The notes beneath the pieces are model-generated. The model was not told the DNA's origin. It worked only from the letters and a program-made list of their open reading frames with translations, and did not search any database. This document shows, piece by piece, positions 41,427 through 50,258 of a stretch of 64,000 bases of DNA; position 1 is the stretch's first letter, and the number at the start of each line of letters is the position of its first letter. Position numbers and translations under genes: made by a program. Source of the stretch: Lachnospiraceae bacterium (GTDB lineage: Bacteria; Bacillota; Clostridia; Lachnospirales; Lachnospiraceae); assembly GCA_004556655.1 (NCBI GenBank), contig SFGF01000003.1, positions 1 to 64,000 of the forward strand, read 5' to 3'.

Positions 41427-42407
41427 ATGACAATCAGTGAAATTGCCAGAATGGCAGGTGTTTCCAGTGCGGCAGTATCCCGATATCTGAATAATGGCAG
41501 TCTGAGTGAAGAAAAGCGTGAGAGGATTGCAAAGGTAATTCAGGAGACCAATTATCAGCCATCGGAATATGCCCGTGCAATGAGAACAAAAAAAAGCAGA
41601 AAAATCGGTGTGTTGGTACCTCAGTTGGATTCAGAGTCCATGCCAAGGATTCTCTCAGGAATCAGTCTGGTATTGGATAAGGAAAACTATAATGTTATGT
41701 TGATGAATTCCAACCGCAGTCAGAAAAAAGAGATCAGCATGTTGGAAACATTTGAGCACAGTCAGGTGGACGGACTGATACTGGCGGCATCAGTGATTAC
41801 CAAAAGACACCTGCAGGTACTTTCCAGAATGCCGTTTCCGGTTGTACTTGTTGGACAGCAGAGTCATGAGTATTCCTGTGTTTTTCATAATGATTTTCAG
41901 GCAGCCTACGAGATGATGAAGTATCTGCTGGATACAGGCAGCTGTCATCCTGCTTATCTAGGGGTGAACTGTAAAGATAAGGCGGCTGGTGAAAGCCGTC
42001 GTCTCGGAGTGAAGAAAGCTTTGAACGAATCAGGAATACTGCTGGAGAAGATTCCTTCCGAGGAAGTGGATTTTACGATGGATGACGGTTACAGGGGAAT
42101 GGAAAAAATTCTTTGTTGCAAGGAACCGGTGGACAGCGTATTTTGTGCCACAGATATGATTGCGGTGGGTGCAATTTCCTGCCTGAAAGATCATAGAAAA
42201 AAGGTTCCGGAGGATGTGAGAGTCACTGGAATCGGTCATGGAGTAGTAGCGGATATTCTTACACCAAGACTGACTACGGTGCATTATCACTATCAGACCA
42301 GTGGTATGGAAGCGGCCAGAATACTTCTGGAACAAATTCGGAATCCGGAAACAGAGAGACAGGAAAGAATCCTGAGTTATAAAATGATTTTTCAGGGTAC
42401 AGCGTAA
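41427..42407 (+). CDS. LacI-family transcriptional repressor
   Basis: 326 residues. N-terminal HTH MTISEIARMAGVSSAAVSRYLNNGSLSEEKRERI plus hinge YQPSEYARAMRTKKS, followed by the periplasmic-binding-like effector domain (KIGVLVPQLDSESMPRILSGI ... DSVFCATDMIAVGAISCLK). Starts 1 nt after the amylosucrase stop. It most likely represses that operon through the operator at 39416-39429, with sucrose or a derivative as inducer (inference). Confidence 0.9.
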   Translation: MTISEIARMAGVSSAAVSRYLNNGSLSEEKRERIAKVIQETNYQPSEYARAMRTKKSRKIGVLVPQLDSESMPRILSGISLVLDKENYNVMLMNSNRSQKKEISMLETFEHSQVDGLILAASVITKRHLQVLSRMPFPVVLVGQQSHEYSCVFHNDFQAAYEMMKYLLDTGSCHPAYLGVNCKDKAAGESRRLGVKKALNESGILLEKIPSEEVDFTMDDGYRGMEKILCCKEPVDSVFCATDMIAVGAISCLKDHRKKVPEDVRVTGIGHGVVADILTPRLTTVHYHYQTSGMEAARILLEQIRNPETERQERILSYKMIFQGTA

Positions 42408-42414
42408 ATAATTT

Positions 42415-42485
42415 GGGTGTCAAAAGTGATTACGGATTGTTTCGCTGCAAGCATGTCATGGATATGGACTTTTGACACTGTAATC
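42415..42485. repeat. intact hairpin repeat (TGTCAAAAGT ... ACTTTTGACA)
   Basis: TGTCAAAAGT (42418-42427) pairs with ACTTTTGACA (42468-42477). A second pair, GATTAC right after the first arm and GTAATC right after the second, would cross it, giving a pseudoknot-like arrangement. It sits after the LacI stop and may end that transcript. It shares its ends with the copy split by the IS at the left end of the window. Confidence 0.5.
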
Positions 42486-42530
42486 AAAAATGAATTAAGT
42501 ATAAAGCGAATATAAACAGATTATTAATTA

Positions 42531-42557
42531 TTAGCACTCAATCAAAATGAGTGCTAA
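42531..42557 (+). promoter_or_regulatory. CIRCE heat-shock operator
   Basis: TTAGCACTC, 9 nt, GAGTGCTAA: the exact consensus bound by HrcA. It lies immediately upstream of the -35 box (TTGACA at 42565-42570; TACTAT at 42588-42593) ahead of htpG, placing this gene under HrcA. Confidence 0.92.
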
Positions 42558-42564
42558 TTTTTTC

Positions 42565-42593
42565 TTGACATTTCGTTTTTTCGGTATTACTAT
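42565..42593 (+). promoter_or_regulatory. sigma-A promoter of htpG
   Basis: TTGACA (42565-42570), 17 nt, TACTAT (42588-42593), just downstream of CIRCE and about 43 nt before the start codon. Confidence 0.75.
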
Positions 42594-42635
42594 ATGTTTC
42601 AGTGATTAAGAAATATTTTGAAAAAAGGAGTGTGA

Positions 42636-44723
42636 ATGACCATGGGAGCAAAACATGGTAATCTTTCAATCAATAGCGAAAACATTTTTCCAATTATTAA
42701 AAAGTGGTTGTATTCCGATCATGATATTTTTGTTCGTGAGATGGTATCCAATGGATGCGATGCGATTACAAAACTGAAAAAGCTGGATATGATGGGAGAA
42801 TATACTCTTCCGGATGGATATAAAAGCAAGATTGATGTAATCGTAGATCCTGAGAAAAAAACTCTGAAGTTTATCGATAATGGTATCGGTATGACCGCAG
42901 ATGAAGTAGAAGAATACATTACACAGATTGCATTTTCAGGTGCGACTGAATTCCTGGAAAAATACAAGGACAAGACGAATGAGGATCAGATCATTGGACA
43001 TTTCGGATTGGGATTCTATTCTGCATTTATGGTAGCGGATGAAGTGCATATTGATACATTATCTTATCAGGATGGAGCGGTTCCTGTTCACTGGGAGTGT
43101 GATGGTGGTTCTGAGTATGACATGCAGGATGGCGATAAAACGACTGTCGGTACAGAGATTACACTGTTTTTGAATGAAGACTGTCTGGAGTTTGCAAATG
43201 AATACAGAGTAAGAGAAGTCATTGAAAAATATTGTTCATTTATGCCGGTTGAAATATTCCTTTCTAAAGCAAATGCAGAGCAGGAATATGAAACCATCGA
43301 TGAAGCAGATCTCAGAGATGATGATGTAGTTGTTGAGCATATTCATGAAGATGCAAAGACAGAGGAAAAGGAAAATGAGAACGGAGAAAAAGAGATTGTA
43401 GAAGTTTCTCCGGCGAAAGAAAAAGTAAAGATTAATAAGAGACCGGTTTCTTTAAGTGATATACATCCTCTGTGGATGAAACATCCGAATGAGTGCACCG
43501 ATGAAGAATATAAAGAATTCTATCGCAAAGTATTCATGGATTATAAAGAGCCGTTGTTCTGGATCCATCTGAATATGGATTATCCGTTTAATCTGAAAGG
43601 TATTCTGTATTTCCCGAAGATCAATACAGAGTATGATTCTATCGAAGGAACAATCAAACTGTATAACAATCAGGTATTCATTGCGGATAACATCAAAGAA
43701 GTTATTCCTGAGTTCCTTATGCTTCTCAAAGGTGTGATCGATTGTCCGGATCTTCCTTTGAATGTATCCAGAAGCGCACTGCAGAATGATGGTTTTGTAA
43801 AGAAAATTTCCGATTATATCAGCAAAAAAGTTGCGGATAAGCTGACCGGAATGTGCAAGACAGCCAGAGAAGATTACGAGAAATACTGGGATGATATCAA
43901 TCCATTTATCAAATTTGGATGCATCAAGGATACAAAATTTGCAGACAAGATGAATGATTATATCCTGTTTAAAAATATTGATGGTAAATATCTGACACTG
44001 AAAGACTGCATCGAGGAAAATAAGAAAGAAGATACAGCGGAAGAAAAGAAAGACGAAACGGCAGAAGATACCGTAGTGGAAGATGCGGATAAAGCAGAAG
44101 AGACATCTGAAAATGAAGCAAAAGAAGAGAAAACTACTATTTTCTATGTAACAGATGAGATTCAGCAGAGCCAGTACATCAATATGTTCAGGGCAGAAGG
44201 CATGGATGCGGTGATTTTGAAGCATAATATCGATTCCGCTTTCATCACACATCTGGAGCAGAGAAATGAAAATGTTAAATTCCAGAGAATTGATGCGGAT
44301 CTTACAGAAAACTTCAAAGAGGAGACGGAAGAAGATCTGAAAGATCTGACAGAGTCGCTGGCAGGAGTATTTAAGAAAGCTCTGAACAAAGAGAACATGG
44401 ATATAAAAGTTGAAAAACTGAAAAATGACAGCATTTCTTCCATGATGACTCTGTCAGAAGAGAGCCGCCGTATGCAGGATATGATGAAAATGTACGGTAT
44501 GGATGCAAGCATGTTTGGAAATACCCAGACAACACTTGTGTTGAATGCAAATCATCCGTTGGTGAAATATGTGGCTGAGCATAAAGAGGATACAGAGAAT
44601 GTTCCGATGATCTGCGAACAGCTTTATGATCTGGCTATGTTGGCTCATACACAGCTGAATCCGGACGAAATGACAAACTTCATTGCAAGAAGCAACAAGA
44701 TTATGATGCTGCTGGCAAAATAG
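42636..44723 (+). CDS. htpG: molecular chaperone HtpG (Hsp90)
   Basis: 695 residues, longer than the usual about 620-630. ATP-binding Bergerat domain: FVREMVSNGCDAITKLKKL, FIDNGIGMTADEV, IGHFGLGFYSAFMVAD. Two charged insertions explain the extra length: one near residue 230-265 (EDAKTEEKENENGEKEI) and one near 460-490 (KKEDTAEEKKDETAED...), both E/K-rich. Middle-domain Arg region NVSRSALQND is present. The CIRCE element upstream indicates heat-shock control by HrcA. Confidence 0.95.
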   Translation: MTMGAKHGNLSINSENIFPIIKKWLYSDHDIFVREMVSNGCDAITKLKKLDMMGEYTLPDGYKSKIDVIVDPEKKTLKFIDNGIGMTADEVEEYITQIAFSGATEFLEKYKDKTNEDQIIGHFGLGFYSAFMVADEVHIDTLSYQDGAVPVHWECDGGSEYDMQDGDKTTVGTEITLFLNEDCLEFANEYRVREVIEKYCSFMPVEIFLSKANAEQEYETIDEADLRDDDVVVEHIHEDAKTEEKENENGEKEIVEVSPAKEKVKINKRPVSLSDIHPLWMKHPNECTDEEYKEFYRKVFMDYKEPLFWIHLNMDYPFNLKGILYFPKINTEYDSIEGTIKLYNNQVFIADNIKEVIPEFLMLLKGVIDCPDLPLNVSRSALQNDGFVKKISDYISKKVADKLTGMCKTAREDYEKYWDDINPFIKFGCIKDTKFADKMNDYILFKNIDGKYLTLKDCIEENKKEDTAEEKKDETAEDTVVEDADKAEETSENEAKEEKTTIFYVTDEIQQSQYINMFRAEGMDAVILKHNIDSAFITHLEQRNENVKFQRIDADLTENFKEETEEDLKDLTESLAGVFKKALNKENMDIKVEKLKNDSISSMMTLSEESRRMQDMMKMYGMDASMFGNTQTTLVLNANHPLVKYVAEHKEDTENVPMICEQLYDLAMLAHTQLNPDEMTNFIARSNKIMMLLAK

Positions 44724-44766
44724 TAATTTATATATAGAATACAAGAATCTCACAGTGGAGAATCCT

Positions 44767-46179
44767 ATGAATGAATTGACAATTTCCCTGGACGGACACA
44801 GTGGTCATCCAATGTATGAACAGATTTATGAGTTTATCAGAAATGAAATTCAAAATGGTAAAATCCGTGCCGGAGAGAGGCTGCCTTCCACCAGAGCACT
44901 TGCAAAGCATCTGGGGGTAAGCCGCAGTACCGTAGATATGGCTTATGAACAGCTTCTGGCGGAAGGATATATGATTTCTCAGCCATATAGAGGATATTAT
45001 GTCTGTGAGTTGGATCAGTTGTATCAACTTCCTGTTCGTACAGGCAGACGGGAAGAGAAAAAAGCGACTCAGACCCAGGTTTATGAGTATGATTTTGCAA
45101 TCAATGGTATTGATAAAGAAGGTTTTCCTTACTCTACATGGAGAAAAATATCAAAAAATGTATTGAATGATGATGACGGAACTCTTTTCCAGCTGGGTAA
45201 TCCTCAGGGACAGGAAGCTCTGCGCAGAGAGATTGCAGCGTATCTGCACCATGCAAGGGGAGTGAACTGTAAAGAAGATCAGATTGTTGTAGGAGCAGGA
45301 AATGATTATTTACTTATGCTTTTGCATGTGATTTTGGGTATGAATCGGAAAATTGTCATGGATAATCCCACTTACATCAGTGCATGGTTGGCTTTTAAAA
45401 ATATGGGATATGAAGTGGTTGGGCTGGAGCCGGATGAGATGGGAATGGACGTGGAACTGCTGGAGAAGAGTGGTGCGAACCTTGCTTATGTAATGCCATC
45501 TCATCAGTTTCCACTGGGAAGTGTAATGCCGATCAAAAGAAGGCAGCAGCTTTTGGCATGGGCAGCTCGGGAAGAGAACAGGTTCCTGATTGAGGATGAT
45601 TATGACAGTGAATTCAGATATAAGGGAAAACCGATTCCAAGTCTGCAGGGATATGATATACATGACAGAGTTATTTATCTGGGAACATTTTCAAAATCTC
45701 TGGCACCGGCGATTCGAATCAGTTATATGGTGATTCCCCGATGTCTTCTTGAAAAATATGAAACAAAAGGTAAGAATTTCTCTGTCACGGTATCGAGAGT
45801 GGATCAGAAAATACTGGAAATGTTTTTTAAAGAAGGATATTTTGAGCGACATCTGAATCGGATGCGAGGTGTGTACCGGGCAAAGCATGACTGTCTGCTA
45901 AGTGAAATGAAGAGACTTCATAATATCTGTCAGATACGAGGTGAGAATGCAGGAGTACATATTCTCGTGGAAATGAAAAACAACATGACAGAAAAAGAAG
46001 CTGTAGACGCGGCAAAGTCTGTGGGAGTGAAAGTATATGGTCTTTCGGAATATTGTATAGAGCCATTACAAAAACGCAGGGAACCTACTATACTGATGGG
46101 ATATGCTACATTAACTGAAAAACAGATTCAGGAAGCCGTGAGCAGATTGGAGAAAGTCTGGAAGCGTGAACAATATTAA
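44767..46179 (+). CDS. MocR-type regulator (GntR HTH fused to aminotransferase domain)
   Basis: 470 residues. N-terminal GntR helix-turn-helix (YEQIYEFIRNEIQNGKIRAGERLPSTRALAKHLGVSRSTVDMAYEQLLAEGY), then a class I aminotransferase fold with the PLP lysine in YLGTFSKSLAPAIRISY. Members such as PdxR sense PLP to control vitamin B6 genes; others control different pathways. No pdx genes are visible nearby. The start is ATG 44767 because GTGGAG lies 6 nt upstream. Confidence 0.88.
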   Translation: MNELTISLDGHSGHPMYEQIYEFIRNEIQNGKIRAGERLPSTRALAKHLGVSRSTVDMAYEQLLAEGYMISQPYRGYYVCELDQLYQLPVRTGRREEKKATQTQVYEYDFAINGIDKEGFPYSTWRKISKNVLNDDDGTLFQLGNPQGQEALRREIAAYLHHARGVNCKEDQIVVGAGNDYLLMLLHVILGMNRKIVMDNPTYISAWLAFKNMGYEVVGLEPDEMGMDVELLEKSGANLAYVMPSHQFPLGSVMPIKRRQQLLAWAAREENRFLIEDDYDSEFRYKGKPIPSLQGYDIHDRVIYLGTFSKSLAPAIRISYMVIPRCLLEKYETKGKNFSVTVSRVDQKILEMFFKEGYFERHLNRMRGVYRAKHDCLLSEMKRLHNICQIRGENAGVHILVEMKNNMTEKEAVDAAKSVGVKVYGLSEYCIEPLQKRREPTILMGYATLTEKQIQEAVSRLEKVWKREQY

Positions 46180-46216
46180 ACAAAACTCTTAAAATAAGAG
46201 ACATGAAAGAAAGTAG

Positions 46217-46276
46217 AAAGATTCCATAGAAAATCAAATGCTGAAAAGCATAGATTTCTATAGAATCTTTTTATTT
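46217..46276 (+). terminator. strong nested terminator after the MocR gene
   Basis: AAAGATTCCATAGAAAATC (46217-46235) pairs with GATTTCTATAGAATCTTT (46253-46270) with one bulge, and the loop itself contains ATGCT-GAAA-AGCAT. A T-rich tail follows. Confidence 0.85.
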
Positions 46277-46346
46277 TGGGATAAAAGACTTAAAAATCGG
46301 ACTGATCCGATTGCCTTTTGCATAATTAAGTTGGCAAAACACAGAG

Positions 46347-46682
46347 TTAAGCCTCGGTGTCAGTTTCGTCAGCAGCCTCGGTTTCAGCACCGGTTTCATC
46401 AGCGGTCTCGGCTTCGGCATCAGTCTCATCAGCAGTTTCGGCTTCAGCGTCAGCTTCATCAGTTTCTTCTGCCTTAGGTACATCTTCTTTTGGAAGGGTA
46501 GTGTATGTGCGTTCTTTCTGAGGTTCGCTTTCTTCTTCATCATCATTCAGAAGATCATCAAAATCTTCTTCGCTGAGAGCGTCCACATCTTTACACTTTT
46601 TAATGTAGGCCAGTGCACCACCAACAGCAGCTCCGGCAACAGCCAGTCCGGCAAGAGCCTTGAAAACATTATTCTTTGCCAT
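46347..46682 (-). CDS. small protein with N-terminal hydrophobic helix and acidic repeat tail
   Basis: 111 residues. Residues 5-28 (NVFKALAGLAVAGAAVGGALAY) form a glycine-zipper-like hydrophobic segment. The second half is a low-complexity acidic region built on units such as ADETDAEAET repeated about four times. Ribosome site AGGAGAA. The function is unknown; the design suggests a membrane-associated protein with a disordered, highly negative tail. Confidence 0.7.
   Translation of the reverse strand: MAKNNVFKALAGLAVAGAAVGGALAYIKKCKDVDALSEEDFDDLLNDDEEESEPQKERTYTTLPKEDVPKAEETDEADAEAETADETDAEAETADETGAETEAADETDTEA
46356..46468 (-). repeat. coding tandem repeat (T/A/D/E-rich)
   Basis: DNA repeat of the type GCGGTCTCGGCTTCGGC... 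encoding ADE-T-type units, degenerate, about 30 nt each, in the C-terminal half of the small acidic protein. Confidence 0.55.
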
Positions 46683-46884
46683 AGTACTTCTCCTTTTTCA
46701 GATAAATAAACATAAGATACAAAAACTATTTCTGGAGTCATAGTTTTAATAATCTCTATTTTAATACTTTTTGACTCAAAAGAAAAGTATTATTTCAAAA
46801 TGTATCATTATTCACAAAAAGGGTAATAATAGGACAAATTAAAAATTCTACAATATGAGAATAAAAACGTATTGGAGAAGATTT

Positions 46885-47592
46885 ATGAGTTCTTATTATC
46901 TGAAGATACCTGAAAGGTTACAGCTATATCGAAAAGCTCTGAATCTGACGCAGGAGCAAATGGGAAAAAGGTTTGGTGTCAATCAGAGTCATTATTATAA
47001 GCTGGAGAGCGGGCATAAAATCATTTCCCTAAGGAGTCTGCAGTGTTTTGAAGAACAGGGTGGCGATGTGTGTTATCTTCTGACAGGACGCAGACATATC
47101 ACCGGGCAAATGAATCGCTATATGGACCGGTGCATCACGGATCATGGAAAAAATGAATTTGCCAAGGCCATGCTGTGGATCATTAAACAGGGAATCTATG
47201 TGAGTAAAAGTCAAAAACTTGAAATCACAGACTTTACATTAAAGAATATGGAACTTGCCGAGAGACAGTTAAAATCCCCTTCTATATGGAAAAATATACG
47301 TGATATAGAAGGATTATCTCAGCATAAAATGGCAGAAGAACTGGATATTGGATTTAAGAGATTTGAGCGTATTGAAAGAAAACAAGGGGAGGCAGATGCC
47401 GAGATCCTTTGTACGCTTTATGAAAGATTTCATTACTCTCCGCTGGCGGTGTTAAATCATCAGGAATTCTGTCTGGATGAGATGAATCAGGTGTGGGAAG
47501 GATTTACAGATGAAATTCAGCATAAATTAGAGCCATATCTTGAAAATGCGCTGAGATTGATCAATGAATATGAAAAAGAATTGATAGAATAA
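46885..47592 (+). CDS. regulator with two XRE-type helix-turn-helix domains
   Basis: 235 residues. The first HTH is IPERLQLYRKALNLTQEQMGKRFGVNQSHYYKLESGHKIISL (about 8-49). A second similar unit sits near residue 140 (NIRDIEGLSQHKMAEELDIGFKRFERIERKQGEADAEILCTLYERF), so the protein may bind DNA with two linked modules. Start ATG 46885 after GGAGAAG; an ATG ten codons upstream lacks one. Targets unknown. Confidence 0.75.
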   Translation: MSSYYLKIPERLQLYRKALNLTQEQMGKRFGVNQSHYYKLESGHKIISLRSLQCFEEQGGDVCYLLTGRRHITGQMNRYMDRCITDHGKNEFAKAMLWIIKQGIYVSKSQKLEITDFTLKNMELAERQLKSPSIWKNIRDIEGLSQHKMAEELDIGFKRFERIERKQGEADAEILCTLYERFHYSPLAVLNHQEFCLDEMNQVWEGFTDEIQHKLEPYLENALRLINEYEKELIE

Positions 47593-47638
47593 AAGACACG
47601 TTTTTTTGTGGAAATACAAAGGAGCGTGTCTTTTGTTG
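47591..47638 (+). terminator. rho-independent terminator after the double-XRE gene
   Basis: AAAAGACACG (47591-47600) pairs perfectly with CGTGTCTTTT (47625-47634); T-rich tail follows. Confidence 0.78.
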
Positions 47639-47725
47639 TGAAAATGTCTGCAGACAGTTGATATTCTTTTCATCAGGATGTAAAATATAACAATGCACGA
47701 AAAGAAAACTAGAGGAGTAATAATT

Positions 47726-48382
47726 ATGTATCAGGCTTGTATATTTGATCTGGATGGGACTCTGGCCGACACAGTGGAGTCAATTGCCAATGTGGCTAAT
47801 CAGATTCTGGAACAATTCGGACTTCCCGCACAGCCGGTGAATGACTATAAATATCATGCAGGAGATGGCGGAGATATACTGATGGAACGCTGCATGCGTG
47901 CTGCCGGTGGAGATTTTACACATCTTGCAGAAGGACAGAAGCTGTACAGGGAAATCTTTGCAAAAAATCCATTGTATAAAGTGACAGCATTTGATGGAAT
48001 GAAGGAAACTCTCGCAGAAATGAAAAAAAGAGGAGTAAAACTTGCGGTACTTTCCAATAAACCCCATGAAGCTACTTATCTTGCGGTGACTGGACTTTTT
48101 GGTGATGATGTATTTGATGTGATCCAGGGACTGAAACCAGGGATGAAGCGAAAACCAAATCCGGATGGTGCATGGAAAATCGCAGATGCGCTTATGGTGA
48201 AACCGGAGGATTGTATGTATGTGGGTGATACCAATACGGATATGAAAACAGGGAAAGCAGCCGGAATGTATACGATCGGAGTGCTGTGGGGATTTCGTGA
48301 CAGAAAAGAGCTGGAAGAAAATCATGCAGATCGGATCATCAGCCATCCCCGGGAACTTTTGCAGATTCAAGAAGAAAAATAA
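47726..48382 (+). CDS. HAD-family phosphatase, phosphoglycolate phosphatase-like
   Basis: 218 residues. Motif I ACIFDLDGTLADT, motif II LAVLSNKPHEAT, motif III with K in GMKRKPNPDGAWKI, motif IV CMYVGDTNTDMKTGKAAGMYTIGVLWG. The cap domain and length fit the Gph/PgpB-like subgroup. Start ATG 47726 after GAGGAG; an ATG 33 nt upstream has no ribosome site. Confidence 0.88.
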   Translation: MYQACIFDLDGTLADTVESIANVANQILEQFGLPAQPVNDYKYHAGDGGDILMERCMRAAGGDFTHLAEGQKLYREIFAKNPLYKVTAFDGMKETLAEMKKRGVKLAVLSNKPHEATYLAVTGLFGDDVFDVIQGLKPGMKRKPNPDGAWKIADALMVKPEDCMYVGDTNTDMKTGKAAGMYTIGVLWGFRDRKELEENHADRIISHPRELLQIQEEK

Positions 48383-48423
48383 TGTTTCTGTAAACAGAAA
48401 CAAAATAACAGGAGAGAAAGAAT

Positions 48424-48687
48424 ATGAGTGAATACAGCAAACTTTGTGTGGAAACATTTTTAAAAAATCAGGGACAGCTTTTTGATGAAAAAGTTGCGGA
48501 GAATTATGAAGAAGCGGAAGAATTTCTGGAGGAGTGTATGGCAGTCGTTGTAAAATCCATGAAAGATGTGAAAGAGTATCTGGACGAGAGTGGTATGGAT
48601 GTTACAGGAATGAGTGAAGACGAGATTCTGGAAGCCAGTGAAATTTTTCCTCTTGAAGACGGAACTTACCTGATTGTGGAAGGATAA
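48424..48687 (+). CDS. small conserved-looking protein, function unknown
   Basis: 87 residues, acidic and mostly helical (FDEKVAENYEEAEEFLEECMAVVVKSMKDVKEYLDESGMDVTGMSEDEILEASEIFPL), ending DGTYLIVEG. No catalytic motif stands out. It has GGAGAG as ribosome site and follows the HAD phosphatase by 41 nt, where a small perfect hairpin (48384-48402) lies. I recall similar proteins in Lachnospiraceae but no established role. Confidence 0.68.
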   Translation: MSEYSKLCVETFLKNQGQLFDEKVAENYEEAEEFLEECMAVVVKSMKDVKEYLDESGMDVTGMSEDEILEASEIFPLEDGTYLIVEG

Positions 48688-48800
48688 AAACAGACAGCAG
48701 TGAATGATGGGGCAATGATCGTAAATCCCAGAAAAGCGGATATTGAGGATGTACTTTTTATATTGAATAAAGCATATTAAGGAAGGAAAGGAGGCAGGGT

Positions 48801-50171
48801 ATGAAAATCGAGAAAATTGTAGAGCGTCAGAGAAAATTTTTTGCAACAGACAGAACAAAAGAGCTTAGATTTCGTTTGGAAGCATTGAATCGTCTGGAAG
48901 AATCTATTAAAAAACATGAAGAAGATATAAATCTTGCACTGAAAAAGGATTTGAATAAGTCGGTGTTTGAATCTTATATGACAGAAGTGGGCATGACGCT
49001 TGCAGAGCTATCTTATGTGAAAAAGAATCTGCCCATCTGGAACCTGAGAAAATGGAAACTTTCACCTCTTGCACAGTTTCATGCAGACAGTTTCACGGTA
49101 TCAGAGCCCTACGGTGTGGTTTTGGTGATGGCTCCATGGAATTATCCGTTTATGCTGTGTATGGAACCTCTGATTGGGGCAATCGCTGCAGGAAATTGCT
49201 GTGTGTTGAAGCCATCAGCCTATGCTCCTGCAGTATCAAAAGTACTGTCAGAAGTGATCAGAGATGCATTTCCCGGTAAATATGTGGCTGTTGTGGAAGG
49301 CGGCAGAAAAGAAAATACCGAACTTCTGGATCAGCGGTTTGATTATATATTCTTTACCGGCGGCGTGACTGTAGGAAAGAAGGTTATGGAAAAAGCTTCC
49401 AGGAATCTAACACCGGTAACACTGGAACTGGGTGGAAAGAGTCCGTGTATTGTCACGAAAGACGCAAAGCTGTCACTTGCGGCAAAAAGGCTGGTGTTCG
49501 GAAAATATCTTAACAGTGGGCAGACATGCGTGGCACCGGATTATCTTTTGATTGATGAGAAAGTAAAAGAAGAATTTCTTACCTATGTAGTTTACTGGAT
49601 TGAAAAAATGCTGGGAAAAGAGCCGCTTGACAATCCTGATTATCCGAAAATGATCAATGAGAAGCATTATCAGAGGGTTATGAATCTGATCAAAGGAGAA
49701 AAAGTATGCTGCGGAGGCTATGGCAATCCGGATACGCTGCAGATCACACCTACCGTTCTGGAAGATGTCAGTTGGGATGCTCCTGTGATGCAGGAAGAAA
49801 TCTTTGGTCCGGTGCTTCCGGTACTGACCTTTAAAACTTTGGATGAAGCAATTGAAAAGGTAAAAGAAAGAGAAAAACCTCTGGCTTTATATCTGTTTAC
49901 TCAGCGAAAAGATGTGGAAGAAAAAGTGCTTCGAAGTCTTTCCTTCGGAGGCGGTTGTATCAATGACACGATTATCCACCTCGCCACATCCCGGATGGGA
50001 TTTGGCGGAGTGGGAAACAGCGGCATGGGAAGCTACCATGGAAAGAAATCATATGAGACATTTTCTCATGAAAAAAGTATCGTTAAAAAGCACACATGGA
50101 TGGATCTTCCCATACGATATATGCCATACACCAAAGGAAAAGAGATGCTGCTGAGAATGTTCCTGCGGTAA
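48801..50171 (+). CDS. aldehyde dehydrogenase
   Basis: 456 residues. NAD(P)-dependent ALDH fold: VLVMAPWNYPFMLCMEPLIGAIAAGN, TGGVTVGKKVMEKA, VTLELGGKSPCIV (Glu), catalytic Cys in LNSGQTCVAPDYLL. The short length and the C-terminal hydrophobic/basic end (YTKGKEMLLRMFLR) fit the class 3 branch (fatty or aromatic aldehydes). Oxidises an aldehyde to its acid. Start ATG 48801 with AAGGAGG. Confidence 0.9.
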   Translation: MKIEKIVERQRKFFATDRTKELRFRLEALNRLEESIKKHEEDINLALKKDLNKSVFESYMTEVGMTLAELSYVKKNLPIWNLRKWKLSPLAQFHADSFTVSEPYGVVLVMAPWNYPFMLCMEPLIGAIAAGNCCVLKPSAYAPAVSKVLSEVIRDAFPGKYVAVVEGGRKENTELLDQRFDYIFFTGGVTVGKKVMEKASRNLTPVTLELGGKSPCIVTKDAKLSLAAKRLVFGKYLNSGQTCVAPDYLLIDEKVKEEFLTYVVYWIEKMLGKEPLDNPDYPKMINEKHYQRVMNLIKGEKVCCGGYGNPDTLQITPTVLEDVSWDAPVMQEEIFGPVLPVLTFKTLDEAIEKVKEREKPLALYLFTQRKDVEEKVLRSLSFGGGCINDTIIHLATSRMGFGGVGNSGMGSYHGKKSYETFSHEKSIVKKHTWMDLPIRYMPYTKGKEMLLRMFLR

Positions 50172-50197
50172 GAGATATATCAGATGAGGGATGACTC

Positions 50198-50245
50198 GCG
50201 CCTTTGTAGGCGGTGAGCAGCAATTATGTATCAGTGGCGCTTTTT
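50198..50245 (+). terminator. probable terminator after the aldehyde dehydrogenase gene
   Basis: GCGCC (50198-50202) and GGCGC (50236-50240) bracket a smaller CGCC/GGCG stem, followed by TTTTTA. Serves the + strand unit convergent with the lipid kinase gene. Confidence 0.5.
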
Positions 50246-50258
50246 ATAACTATATATT

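Noticed and set aside
48703..48780. 25-codon open frame reading VNDGAMIVNPRKADIEDVL
   Set aside because: Looks like an acetyltransferase start but is too short and lacks a strong ribosome site; may be a tiny remnant, not annotated.
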